A stretch of DNA of 64,000 nucleotides from Utricularia gibba (taxonomy: Eukaryota > Streptophyta > Magnoliopsida > Lamiales > Lentibulariaceae), in NCBI GenBank assembly GCA_002189035.1, contig NEEC01000013.1, positions 248,001 to 312,000 of the forward strand. Reading direction: 5' to 3'. Position numbers and translations under genes: made by a program. The notes under the pieces were generated by a model, which was given only the letters and a program-made list of their open reading frames with translations, was not told the DNA's origin and searched no databases. Below are positions 45,756-57,500 of the stretch, in pieces. Position 1 is the first letter of the stretch. Every line of letters starts with the position of its first letter.

Positions 45756-46701
45756 TATATCGAGGGGATCCCATGTTGATCTGTTGTGCCCAACGGGGTC
45801 GCTGATTTAGAAGGTTTGCCTGGGCTTACTTAACTTGGCCAGGGCTTATGGTTTAGATCTAGAGAGTTTGCCTGGGCTTATGTGGCTCGGCCAGGGCTTG
45901 TGATCCTGCTAACCCATCTCTGCTTTGGGGGAATTTATAACCATTCGGGTGCTTTGGCAAAGAAAATACCGAGTCCAGAAAGAACCTGTGATAGGGATGG
46001 GTATTGAGCCGACTGGGTGCAGAATTTCCTTAAATGTGTTGCGTTCTAGAATCTTAGGAGTCCCATGCCATCGAGCTATTCTAGCCGATACGCTCCTTTT
46101 CCGATTGCCCTTGGAGTCCGATAAGGGCCTTCCCAGTTGCGATCTAACTTTCCCACGTGTCTCTATGGTTGGGTGCTCCGGAGAACCAAGTCTCCTTCCG
46201 AGAATTCCTTTAAGGATATGGACCGATTGTAGCTCCTTTCTGCTCTTCTCTGACAAGCCCCTAGTCGATTATAAATATTTTGTCGTTTTTCTTCCAGCAA
46301 TCCCAACTCCAATTTTCTTAGGTCAGCGTTCTTCCTATTTGTTCCCGATTCACAGATGGCTTGGTTACGCCTCTTTTCTTCGCAACATCTCCTCCTCGGT
46401 TTCAGATTCGGTCTCCTTGTCCAGGGATTGCTTTTCCGCTTGTCGTACGATTTTGGGTGTCCCCTCCTGTGCGTTGGAGTTCAGACCGAGGGTGCCCTAA
46501 AGTCGGGGAGAATTTCTGTCAAAAGGGGTCTTTAGCTGCTCCATGCTGTTGACCATAAGGCCGGGGCTTTGCATGCTGGTGCTTCCTTCGTAGACAGAAT
46601 TCGTGGCCGTTTTATTTTTTGCCTTGGTTGATGTTTGGTGAGCAACCTCTATGGATTTCTCGAGTGGGGCCATAGAAAAGCCCCACGGTGGGCGCCAAAA
46701 A

Positions 46702-47178
46702 TGTTGTAGATGAAAACCGGTATACCGGATTTGGCCGATCTGAGGGTCACGGAAGGTATCGGAGACATCGTCCCTTTTCGTGGTTTGTTCGGTTTGGCCG
46801 AGTGAAGTGAAAAATAGACAGGGAATTTTTACGTGGAAACCACCGTAAGATGGAAAATACCACGGAGCTGTTGGAGTTCGCCGGGGAGAATTTCACTAGA
46901 CGGAGGTGTCGATGAGAATGATACAAATTGGGGAATTCTCCAGGTCCAAAAAATCCCGCTTTTCTTCAATTTGTCGCCTCTTTGTAGAGGAGACCGGTCT
47001 AGCCAAATCCCCCCTTTTTAAGGTGTCGGTCACTTTTCGTACTTGTACTGTGACCTTACTTTTCTGATGCTCGCCGTCCACTCTGCTATGGTGTGGCCGC
47101 TTTTAAGACTACACCGTACGGCCGCCGTTGTCATATCTCTAACATATATTGGCCTGTCGGCAGGCGCTGTTTCCTCAT
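46702..47178 (+). repeat. 3' terminal direct repeat of the LARD-like element
   Basis: Direct copy of 41690-42166 with scattered substitutions. It ends at gctgtttcctcat, just before a 19-C homopolymer (47181-47199), beyond which the two flanks diverge. Confidence 0.8.
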
Positions 47179-47180
47179 AG

Positions 47181-47199
47181 CCCCCCCCCCCCCCCCCCC
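47181..47199. repeat. Poly-C homopolymer (19 C)
   Basis: Nineteen consecutive C residues immediately after the LARD 3' repeat. The length of such a run is often unreliable in assemblies. Confidence 0.8.
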
Positions 47200-47384
47200 T
47201 TCGGTAGCCTTTTCAGAGGCTTATTATCCTCGACCGATTTATACCCCATCATACAGCCCCTCTGGTTTGCCTGCATTGGCCTTCTCGGGGCAAGTCGGGG
47301 AACCAGAGTCGCAACTATACTGATTTTGAGTTTACCGATTTCCCAGGGGTGAATCTTCAACCCATTTAGTACGACTCCCCAGAG

Positions 47385-49193
47385 ATGAACACATCAGAAA
47401 AGTTGAGACTTCGATTCAATATTCTTGAAGAATATCAATTGTGGGATAAGGAAGAGGATGAAGAGATCGTTGGTGATATTCCAGAACGTGTTGGTCTTAG
47501 GGGTTTTGCTATTAGCACTGAGCACCTTAGATGTGGCTTGCGTGTGCCAGTGGTATCATTTATGTTGCAAGTTTTGACATGCCTTCAAATTTCATTTTCA
47601 CATTTGATTCCTAAGTCAGTGGCATATATATTGGCATGGGTTTACATTGCTTGTGAGGAAAGCATTCCCCTAAAATTACCTATTTTCTTTGATGTCAGCA
47701 TGTGTAGTAGAATAAAAGATTCACCAAATTGTGTGATAAAGGGTAAGTCTACAATTAAATTAGTGAAAGGTCTATGAAGTGGCTATGATAGTTGGTGGAC
47801 AAGTTTTGTATGAGTTTCTCCTCCTGAAGATTTACCAAATGATTTCCCACGCACACCTCCAAATTCTCATCTTATTGGAAAACCACAAGGTATTTTATGT
47901 GTTAAATAATTTTTTATACTATATGCTTTTATGAGAATTGTTCTGATTTTATTGATCTAATTTACTTATGTTTATTGTTAGGTGTTGAGATGTTACCAAG
48001 AGATGTCGTTGATGAATTCCTTGCTTTCTTTAAAGGGCAGACTAGGTCATTGACTACAATCCTACCTCCTATCTTTAGAGTCCAAGGCATGGCCAAGTTT
48101 TGGTGTAGAAATGATGATGATGATGATGTGGATGATCAAAGTAGAAATGAGGCTGATAATTTACACGAAGATGTGGCGGTTGACAATGAAACAAATGATT
48201 TGGCAGCTGAAAATGAGGCGTTGAAGCAACAACTAAAGTGGTATCAATCCAGATGGCCTTCTTTCTGCGAATCAAGTAGTCATATTCCAACGGTGCGAAA
48301 ATTAGAAGTATTGGACGTCAATGGCATTTTTGCTCATATTATTTTTCATTCATCATCAACTATCAAAGGGCGTCCCGATAAGTGGATTTATGGGCGAGCA
48401 GGTATATTTAGTATTTCACACATTTGCAACATTTTGATGTTATATTTTCAGTGTTAATTGCTAATTTATTGACTTGACTTTATTGCATGTGTTATATTTT
48501 CAGTGTTTCTAAAACCAAATGCTAGGGAGCTCATGGAATGGTGTATGCAACATTTTGATGTTGCACTATGATCCTCACGTGGAGGGTAACATACAAAATA
48601 TTATATTATCTTTTATATATATATATGTTTTACATGTTATTCTTTTTGTAACAGTGCACAACTAAACCAAGTCATTAACTGAATGTTTGGCGAGAAGATG
48701 TCAAATTTGGCATTCATATGGGATGGAACGAAATGCACCACCACAAACCTTCGAGTCCTCAAGAAGCCAGCAAGTATTGTTTTGTTGAAAGAGTTGCGAA
48801 AAATATGGGAAGATGATGCTTTTCATGGCCGGTATACGCATGGTAACACCTTGTTGGTAGATAATTCACCATACAAGTTTACAACAAATCCAGTAATAAT
48901 TTTAGTTAAAAATTTCATAAGTTAAATTTCATTTTTTTTAGTTTAAATTATACTCTAATGGTTCTCAAATAAGTTGACAATGTCATATTTCCATACTCCT
49001 ACAAGCACACAGATCATAAAAAAGATTCATCTTTTATGGAAGGGGGTGAGATGAAGATTTTTCTTGAAGGACTTATAGATGCATCTGATGTACCATCCTT
49101 TGTGCATGATTTTTCGTATTGGTCAAGCCCCAATGAATGAAGACCATCCGGACTGGGAGTATTATAAAGCATTAGTAGAGTAATTCTCATTTT
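47385..49193 (+). pseudogene. Copy 2: transposon-like N-terminus joined to a full FCP1/NIF phosphatase-like domain
   Basis: Starts MNTSEKLRLRFNILEEYQLW. The first part (FAISTEHLRCGLRVP, IPKSVAYILAWVYIACEESI, DSWWTSFV) resembles transposon gag-like sequence. After an intron (about 47892-47981) come GVEMLPRDVVDEFLAFFKGQ, a charged linker, ENEALKQQLKWYQ and the FCP1 domain: LEVLDVNGIFAHI (motif I), an intron (48402-48503), VFLKPNARELMEWCMQHFDV, then FIWDGTKCTTTNLRVLKKPA, LLKELRKIW, TLLVDNSPYK (motif III), an intron from 48893, and DNVIFPYSYKHTDHKKDSSF to a stop at 49191-49193. TGA codons at 47775, 47811 and 48569 and two frameshifts inactivate it. Motifs DVNG and DNSP deviate from DxDx(T/V) and DDSP, so catalysis is doubtful. 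Confidence 0.72.
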
Positions 49194-49240
49194 CTATTTC
49201 ATTATGCATATTAGGAGCACTTTTGCTTTATTGTTATCTA

Positions 49241-49985
49241 GTAACTGTAACTGATGATTATGGTGATCGGCAGAAATAGGTAATCATCATTTTTCTTGTT
49301 AGAGTACTATAAGTATATTCTCTGGTAATTATAATTGATGATTACGATGATCGGCAGAAATAGATAATCATCGTTTTGCTTAATAGAGTATTATAAACAT
49401 TTTCTCTAGTAACTGTAATTAATGATTACGGTGATCCGTAGAAACAGATTATCATTTCCTTATATTACTTTCAATTCTGGTAACTGTAATCGGTAATTAC
49501 GGTAACCGTAAAATTTAGAGATACAAACTATTACTCGAGTAATTCTTATTTTCTCTTTTATGCTCGTTCGGAACACTTTTGCTTAATAGACTACTATCAC
49601 CATGTTTTCTAGTCACTGTAATTGATGAATTACTTTTATTTGTGGTAACTATAATTGATGATTACAGTGATCGATAGAAATAAACGAGTATGGTTTTTCT
49701 TATATTACTTTTATTTGTGGTAACTATAATTTATGATTACAGTGATAGATAGAAATATGCAATTATTATTTTGTTTATATTAATTTTATTTCTGATAATT
49801 GTAAGTGATGAATTGTAGTGATTGGAAGAAATATGTAATTATCGTTTTCTTTATATTAGTTTCATTTATAATAATTGTAATTGATGAATTATAGTGATCG
49901 ATATAAATATATAATTGATGTTTTCTTTATATTTTTTTTATTCTAATAATTATAATTAATGAATTATTGTGATCAACATAAATAA
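49241..49985. repeat. Decaying minisatellite, about ten units of 71-85 bp
   Basis: Units begin near 49241, 49325, 49409, 49480, 49612, 49644, 49720, 49794, 49870 and 49945. The consensus start is gtaactgtaattgatgatta followed by cggtgatcg-cagaaata. Each unit has a near-palindromic core (gtaatcggtaattac in unit 4). Left units are GC-richer and more alike; right units drift toward A/T. One interval (49480-49612) is expanded. It starts 48 bp after the stop of the FCP1-like pseudogene. Confidence 0.75.
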
Positions 49986-50734
49986 AAAATATTAAAATGA
50001 AAAATTTAAATGAAACGATATTTATGGTTTTTAATTTGATTTATTATTTGTAAAAAAAATATAATATAATTTGATTTTTCATTTTGTTTAAATTATTTAT
50101 TTTTCCATTATTTAATTGTATATATTTTTGAATATATAATAATTAAATAAAATATAAATTATGAAAAATTTAATTTGATTTTATTTTTATTTAATATAAT
50201 TTTTGAATTCTAAAAAATATATTTTAATAATATTTATTACAATATTTGTAAAACAAATGTAATATATTTTTATTTTTTTGTAAAAAATATAATAATATTA
50301 AAATATGTTGTCAAAAAGAAATTCAAAAGTGAAAAAGAAAATGGATAGGATAGATGGTTTTGATATACATTAGAAGTGAGATGTACACAATGAATAATTT
50401 TGAAACTGGATTTTTTGCAATGGTTGGATTTGGTAAAGCCCCTCCACACCAACTTCAAGCATAGCTGTGTTGAAGAAAAGGCAATTACCCTCTGCAAAGC
50501 AAGCGTACACTGCAGCAGTGCATTACTGAAACAGTTCGTGTCAGGAAAACCGAAGATACTTCATACGGAACAATGGGTTGGAGAGTGGGGAGACAAATTG
50601 TGGAGATCATGATTTAGATTCTCCTTTTAAAGCATTTTATGTTTTTTTCCTAGAAAAATTCATTTATTTCTTTTGTGTGAGTCAGCAAGTCACAAAATGG
50701 GAAAAACCTGAATTCATTTCTATACCAATCTAAT

Positions 50735-50741
<7 letters not shown>

Positions 50742-50781
<40 letters not shown>
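50742..50781. repeat. (TA)n microsatellite
   Basis: About 20 alternating TA units in the 5' intergenic region of Toc64. Confidence 0.9.
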
Positions 50782-50786
<5 letters not shown>

Positions 50787-51669
50787 AGTTAACAAAAAGC
50801 AACTTTACAAAAGTTATTCATACTTTTGGTTGGTTGCACGTGTCCCCGTTTTTATATTTTGATTGTGAATAAATAATATGTCAAGTGTAAAGAGTTTGCC
50901 AAAGTTTAAAACCGGTTGGAGATATGTTGTAAATGCTTTTAATCAATTCTATTTAGTAGCCAATTTTAAGATCTAGTTTCGTGTATATAAAAATAAATGA
51001 TGATGTAATTATTATTATTATATTTTTGCTTAAATACCATTTTAAGTTAATTATTCAATTATTTTTGTGCTTAATGCGTTTCTTTATTTTTTTTCACTAA
51101 AATTTATCATTGTCATAAGTTAATCCACATTTTTCATATCAATGAATATAATTTTGTAGATAAAAAACTAAAGCATTATACTAAGCACATATAACAAAAG
51201 ATTAAGAATAATATTTGATTTAAACCAAACCCTCACATCCTTATGTATCTTAAATACCAAATAATCTCATAACAAGGGACGCCATTCTACATGTCCTACT
51301 ACACAAGGAACTTTACCAGTGTTGGAGCTAATTGCCCCACGGTGGAGTCTGCTGCCTTCAACACATTCTGATGAATTGTAATCATTGTCATCAAGAGATA
51401 GAGAAAATGATAGAAAGCATATGTCGGATATTACACGAAATGTTGGTCTATTTACATGTTCTAAAAAAATAAGTAGGATTTCTCAATATACAATAACACA
51501 AACGTCTTCCAAGAAAACGAATTGGATTTTTTGTGTTTTTCGGATCATTTCTTATTTTCTTTAATCTCTATTAATTATTAAAATATTAATTATTTGATAC
51601 TGTAAAACAATTCAATTTTTATACCTACAGAAAGATGCATAGAAATTCTAAGTCATGGTCGTAATAAGA

Positions 51670-51670
<1 letters not shown>

Positions 51671-51706
<36 letters not shown>
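51671..51706. repeat. (ATT)12 microsatellite
   Basis: Twelve perfect ATT trinucleotide units. Confidence 0.92.
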
Positions 51707-51708
<2 letters not shown>

Positions 51709-52121
51709 TTGTATTAAATAATTGATGACTAAGTTTGTGGGATGAAGGAAAAAAAGTTTCTTTAATTTGGATCATTTTTACATATGATTATGTTTATTTT
51801 CTTTTTAATGCATAAGTGAAGTAAAAAAATTAATATTTCAGATACTTAATTTTCACATAGAATTTTAATGACTTTTTTTATATCCATGTCGCCGCCTCTT
51901 CGTCTTCTTCATCAAAGTCAAATATAACCGACACATCACAAAATCATGTTGTTATGAGTTCATGAGTTGTAGTATCTAACCTATCTTCATGGAGGTTTCC
52001 AGTTTCCTCTCATCGTCGCTGTTCGGCGTACCCCTATCCACATGGCAAGTCGGGATGGTTGTTGCATGTTTTCGCTGAACAACATTTGAATTAATCTTCT
52101 GGATTGCTGTATTCACCAAGC

Positions 52122-54508
52122 ATGGCATCTTCTTCAGCAAATTTTTGGGTTGTGTTGGGTCTTGGGATTGCTGGAATCTTGCTTATGACCAATAAGCTCA
52201 AGAAAGCGGTTAAAGTTGACTTCGGAGCATTTATCCAGAGATTGCACCTATTGCCTCCGCCTCAGCCGGCGCCCCCTAAAGCTTCGCATCCACTGACTGG
52301 CCTCTCTTTCGCGGTTTCTGATGTGTAGGAATTTACTTGTCTGCTATTTGCGGATGCTGATTTTCCTAGGCTCCTATCCCTATGACGTGCGTGTATTGAA
52401 TTTTTGTTATCTGTGTTGCATCATGGCGATAATTGTGGTATTTTTCAGCTTTGATATTGAAGGCTTTGTGACTGGGTTTGGCAATCCAGAGTGGTTCAGG
52501 ACTAAGGATCCTTCTGCACGGACATGTCCCATTGTCATTACTCTTGTTGATGGTGGTGCCACTTGTATGGGGAAAACAGTGGTGGATGATATGGCAATGA
52601 GGTATTCTTGCTGGAAAATCATGTGTTTTTTCATAAAGCGTTGAAACTTTCCTTCTTAATTGTTTTCGTTACCCTTTTTCTTTTATCCAGTATTTCTGGA
52701 GAAAACAAACATTATCGAACACGAACTAATTCAGCCTCTCCTTCACGCGTACCAGGGGGACCGTCAAGTGGTGCTGCAGTAGCTGTTGCTGCTAAGCTCG
52801 CGGATTTCTCTTTAGGTAAGTTTCTGCTTCTACTTTTTTTGATTACCGGTTATTGCTGCCTCTCAAATGGAATGAATCAAATCACTACAAAATTACTTCG
52901 ATTCATTGTTGAAAATGGAATGTATACAAGGTCTCTTATAAGTGGAAAATTACTTTGATTCATGTTCATCAATCTTCTCGCTCTCGCTCTCTCTGTAGTC
53001 GGGCTGAATGCTGTTTACTCCACGTTTTCTCAAGGAAAAAAAATATTCTTTTAGGATGCTAGTTTCCTGAAATGTGATATAACAGGATGATGCCATACTT
53101 GCAATCCCTACTTGTGATCCTCCACCAAAGCTTGGTGCGAAAGAAATCCACTCAGAGGAATACCTAATTCAAACTTCTACCTTTTCATGCATAGCTAGTT
53201 TATCTGGCTGTTGTCAGGTTGAGGCTTCTCTTCCTTTTTCATGAGTGTTGCAGCTGTCACATATGCTCAGTTTTTTTGTGTTCGTTGTAGTTTGCAATAC
53301 CAGTTGGTATAAATGATAAACGCCCAGTTTCGTTGTCTCTCCTTGCTAAATATGGTAGTGATAGGTTTCTTCTGGATACTCTGCAAAATCTGTATGCATC
53401 TTTAGCTGAGCAGATGCAAAAGGCTTCAAAGCCCAAAACAATATATGAAAGTGTCTCGCGAGATGAATCAGCTGAGATTGCAAAAGAACAGGTATATCAT
53501 GAAATCAGCATTTTCATTTAATGGGCTAGCTGCAAACTTCCATCTTTTCGTTTAAGCTGTAATCCTGGCATTGTACCCTCAAGCCAACTTTGTGATATAC
53601 GCAAATTTAATGTGAACCCTTTTGAAATGCCAAAATCATACTTTTTAACCAGGTTACATGTTTGTCTGTTAGACATGTAGCTAAATATCTTATGAAATAT
53701 GCTTTCTGAAGGAGTAATGACCTTGCTAATAGGTAATGAGTGGAGCAAAGTGTGGATTTTAGGCGAGAAGATTAATGTGCAAATGTTTTGTTTACTTTTC
53801 AACGTTTCCTTATAACGTAGATTGAGCAGTGCTTATTTTTAGTATTTTAGACATCCTTCTGATGCTTGATGTAAATCGTGGGAAACTAATGTGTTTTGCC
53901 GTCAAAAAAAAAACAGGGCAACCAAGCATTCAAGGATAAGCAATGGCAGAGAGCTATTGGGTTTTACAGTGAAGCTATCAAGCTCAACTACAACAATGCG
54001 ACATTCTACAGCAACCGTGCTGCTGCTTATCTAGAGATAGGAAGGTATATGTACTGGCCATATGTTATTGAATTTAGTTTTCTTGATTGCAGCTATGCCT
54101 CATGACTCATTCATTGTCTCTAGTTATGGCCAAGCTGAAGCAGATTGTACTCAAGCCATTCACCTTGATAAGAAGGTGCTTAGCTCATCTCCTTGGGTTT
54201 CCCATGTTTCTACTAAATTTCTCCTGGAAATTAACAGGGCTTAACATCATTTTCCATGTTGGGGCTTGCAGAGGATAAAGGCATATTTGAGAAGGGCAAC
54301 TGCTCGGGAGATGCTGGGTTACTACAGAGAAGCTATGGAGGGTTCGTGTATTACTATCATTACTTGCATCATTTCTGGTCATTCCTAAACTTATGCTTGA
54401 CACGGCTACCCTTATTCTTTTACAGACTTCAGATACGCACTTGTTCTCGAACCGAATAACAAAAGAGCAGCACAGGCTGTCGATCGTCTCAGGAAGTTGT
54501 TCCAATAG
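52122..54508 (+). pseudogene. TOC64: Toc64 / OEP64 chloroplast outer-envelope TPR receptor, internally deleted
   Basis: Toc64 docks Hsp90-bound preproteins at the chloroplast surface. It has an N-terminal membrane anchor, an inactive amidase-like domain and three C-terminal TPRs. Exons by GT-AG: 52122-52324 (MASSSANFWVVLGLGIAGIL anchor, AVKVDFGAFIQRLHLLPPPQ), 52449-52601 (FVTGFGNPEWFRT, GGATCMGKTVV), 52691-52815 (SISGENKHYRT, VPGGPSSGAAVAVAAKLADF), 53086-53217 (DDAILAIPTC, SLSGCCQ), 53291-53491 (SDRFLLDTLQNLYASL), 53917-54044, 54124-54175, 54272-54341 and 54426-54508 (TPRs: GNQAFKDKQWQRAIGFYSEA, YGQAEADCTQAIHLDKK, RIKAYLRRATAREML, DFRYALVLEPNNKRAAQ). Exons for roughly 300 residues of the amidase core, between ADFSLG and DDAIL, are absent. 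Splicing 52815 to 53086 gives an immediate TGA. Later exons keep their frame and splice sites. Confidence 0.88.
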
Positions 54509-57500
54509 ATTTTTCGGAGGATCATTCAGAAGTTTGTCCCCGGAACTCGATGCCATGGAAACAGGTAGAGAGATGCAGCCGCATGTTTGAGTAAGAGCGG
54601 TAAGCAGGAAGGAAGCATGGCGATCCAGATGGCAGTTCTTGTCCAGAACGAAGTTCTTTCGTTGGCAATTGAAGTAAGTGATGAAAATCAGAGCCTTGGT
54701 TAGGTACCCATTCATTAAGTTGTCGCTGCTACTAATGCTGTTGACATTTGTTGAGTTTCATAAATTTTGTGTAAAGGCAAGGCAAAAAAATATAATTTCC
54801 ACTAAAGGAGCGAAATGTGCGTTTACACGAATTATCCTTGTTCACCGCGGTGCCAGTTACACAATACCAGATGAAACCATAGAATCTCTGGCACCGTCTC
54901 AGCAGGGAATAAGTTGACAAAAACAACGCAGTGGAAATGCAGCGGTAATTAGTACTGGACCTGGTGGGTGCACATGGCTCGCCCTGCTGCTTTTTTTACG
55001 CCTTACAGGATCATGGCGTGGCGATCCATCCGGCTGGCACTCTGAGCTCGGAGAAGGGGAGATATTGATGGAAGGATTGAAATTTCCCTTGAACAGAGCC
55101 AAGAGTGAGAGGAGAGAACAAACAGTACAAAAAGTCTTCAAAAACCAGTGCCGAATCCGCTGCCACTGGAATCTCTGGACCGAATGGGTGGTTGCTGTGG
55201 TCAGGGATGGTGAAATTCAAGATCACGTGCACCCCGAGAAATTCACAATCCTCTTGTAGGCCAAAACACAATATTTCATTCCCAATGAAACTGCAAGCAC
55301 ATGACTTTGCAATGAATTGGATCCCACAAACACAAGGCCGGCCGTGGCCGCGAGATTAGGGGGTCTTGAACCTTTTAGGACACCAGGTAAGAATTATGAA
55401 ATTTTAAATTTTTCAAGGATAGTTAAATGATGAAAAAAGTGTCTAACAGGTGCTAAGTGGGAGTGGGTGGTGGTTCGAGAATGTTGAGAGCATCGGTATT
55501 AAAGGTAGGCAAAATGACATTAATATCAATAATCCTCTAGTAATTTAATCTGGACCAATCACTAGAGTAAATACATAAAAACAAAATCAAGAATTTATTG
55601 AGGAAATATAGATCAACCAACAAGATTATGAGTAACTTGACACTAAATTAAATCTTCTCAAATGAACTAGAATAATATAAAGGTGTAATTGATGAAATAT
55701 ATAGCAATGAAAAACAACCGAAGAAGATTTGTTGCCTTATTATACTTAAATGGCTCCTACTTAGCTCATGAACTCTATTAGTATTTTCCTTTGAATATGC
55801 CTCTTGTTTAACTATATAAGGACTCTAGTTTAAATTAGGAATAATAGTTGGCAAAATCTACTTTGAGAGCAATATTCTTTTGCTGAGTTACTGAGAAACT
55901 TTACATTTTCTCAATTTTTGTTTATAATGTCTAGTTTGATTTATCACTTTCATCATTTTTTTATGTATGTGAGTGTGATCTCGTATTATATAGATTGAAT
56001 TGAAAAGATAATGTTTCTTGAAGATCATATTTCTCAGATGAAAGATTGATTCATTGGAATGCCACCATATGAGTAAAGGGTGAAGGCCATGGGATATGCA
56101 GTGAAGTATGGGGCAATAAGTCAGTAAGTGGTAGACGATGGGGTGGCAGGCGGATGGCGGAGTAGAAACATCAGAAAACAAAAAAAAAAAAAAAAGAAAC
56201 ACTAATTTTGGGTTTACACAAACCAGCCTCGGTTTGATGAGAACCTACAAACCAAACATACTATTAGAGGACTGAACTTAGATACCCTGAAACCCAACAT
56301 TGAAAATCTTTCACACACATGATGATTTGAAAAAGAATTGGTTCCCTGTGTTTCTTCATTTGGAGTAACCAAGTTACAACGGAACGCGGTGGGAGCATTG
56401 AAGATAAAAACATGGAATATGCATCAGACTGAAAAAAAGTGTTTGTTATTCCCTTCTTGTGCTTTGTGAGTTGTCTGTGAGAGGGCAAAGGGAGGGAGGG
56501 AGGAGGGATGCATGTGATTTACCATGAATTTCATGTCCTTTGTCTGCCCCATCAACGGAAATTACTATTCATTGCTCTGCACCAACCTTACCATGCGCCT
56601 GTGTGACTTCTGACCAGTGTTTTATTATCATTATTATTTTAATCATTTACCATTTATATTTAATATTTTTTTATTGGCCATTCTAATCATACTTAGATTT
56701 TACGAAAAACCATTGGATGATATCCATTGCGGTGAAATCATACCATTAGTTTGGTTATGTTATTCCTATTTCTTGTAAAAACTTTTATTATATATTATGT
56801 TATGACCAGAAATTTTTTTTTATATAAACAATTAATTATTATTAAATGAGTTTTGGTAGATTTTTCGTAATGTTCTTGATGAAAAAAAACACAAAATTTT
56901 GATGGCTTGAAAAACTAGGAATATTGCTCACTTTAGAGAGTAAAATCCACCATAAATTGATTGAATTGCAAGGTGATTTTTGAATGGAATCATATTGAAG
57001 TTAAAAGATAAGCATCAAGGAAAATTGGATCTCGGGGTGTGTGCTTTCGGATGGGGATTTGTGCAAAGTCAAGAGAAGAATGAATGAATGAATGAAGTGA
57101 GTAGTAATTGAACCTCAATCTCCCTCCCTCTTCTTGGGTTTGAATGGATTCCATCGTAAGTTAAAGCTGTTGTGGTGCGTGCGACAAGATTTCTGTGGTT
57201 GGGTGCTTGGAGTCCTCTTCTTGGGGCTTACAAGATATTCATCCTTGCAGATTAATTAATAGTAATTGTAATTGTAATTGTAATTATGCTCCCTCCCCTC
57301 CTATCTAACCATTCATCAAATACTTCACACCCTTTTTTATAAATGCTCTTCTATCTCAATACTTTCTGCTTAAGCTTGAATTTGGAGTTGAGTTAGATTT
57401 CATCCAAACTTAATCTATAATTTTTTGGATTCAATTCAATAAACTTTATAAAAAATGGAAAAATAATAAAACATAGAAATAATCATTTTATATTTTATTC

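Larger units (their letters stand above)
41690..47178 (+). mobile_element. Pol-less retroelement with terminal direct repeats (LARD/TR-GAG-like)
   Basis: Terminal direct repeats of about 477 bp (41690-42166 and 46702-47178) bracket a 4.5-kb GC-richer interior. The 3' repeat is preceded by ccccacggtgggcgccaaaa, a familiar sequence beside the 3' LTR of plant Ty3-type elements. A broken gag-like ORF with a coiled-coil follow-on occupies 42298-44515. No protease, RT or integrase is visible between 44516 and 46700. Large retrotransposon derivatives of this design are mobilised by partner elements. Outer target duplications were not resolved. Confidence 0.7.
49986..52121. other. AT-rich intergenic DNA and 5' flank of Toc64
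   Basis: Extreme A/T richness at 49990-50340, a TA and an ATT microsatellite (listed separately), and no supported gene. The ORF at 50400-50612 has no recognisable motif. A 29-codon upstream ORF (51989-52078) sits before the Toc64 start. Confidence 0.5.

Noticed and set aside
49241-49985. CRISPR-like array
   Set aside because: Repeats have no constant direct repeat with unique spacers, whole units vary, and the genome is a plant nuclear genome.
54185-54715. 176-codon minus-strand ORF
   Set aside because: It overlaps the last Toc64 exons, which have conserved TPR coding and splice sites; the ORF is a shadow.
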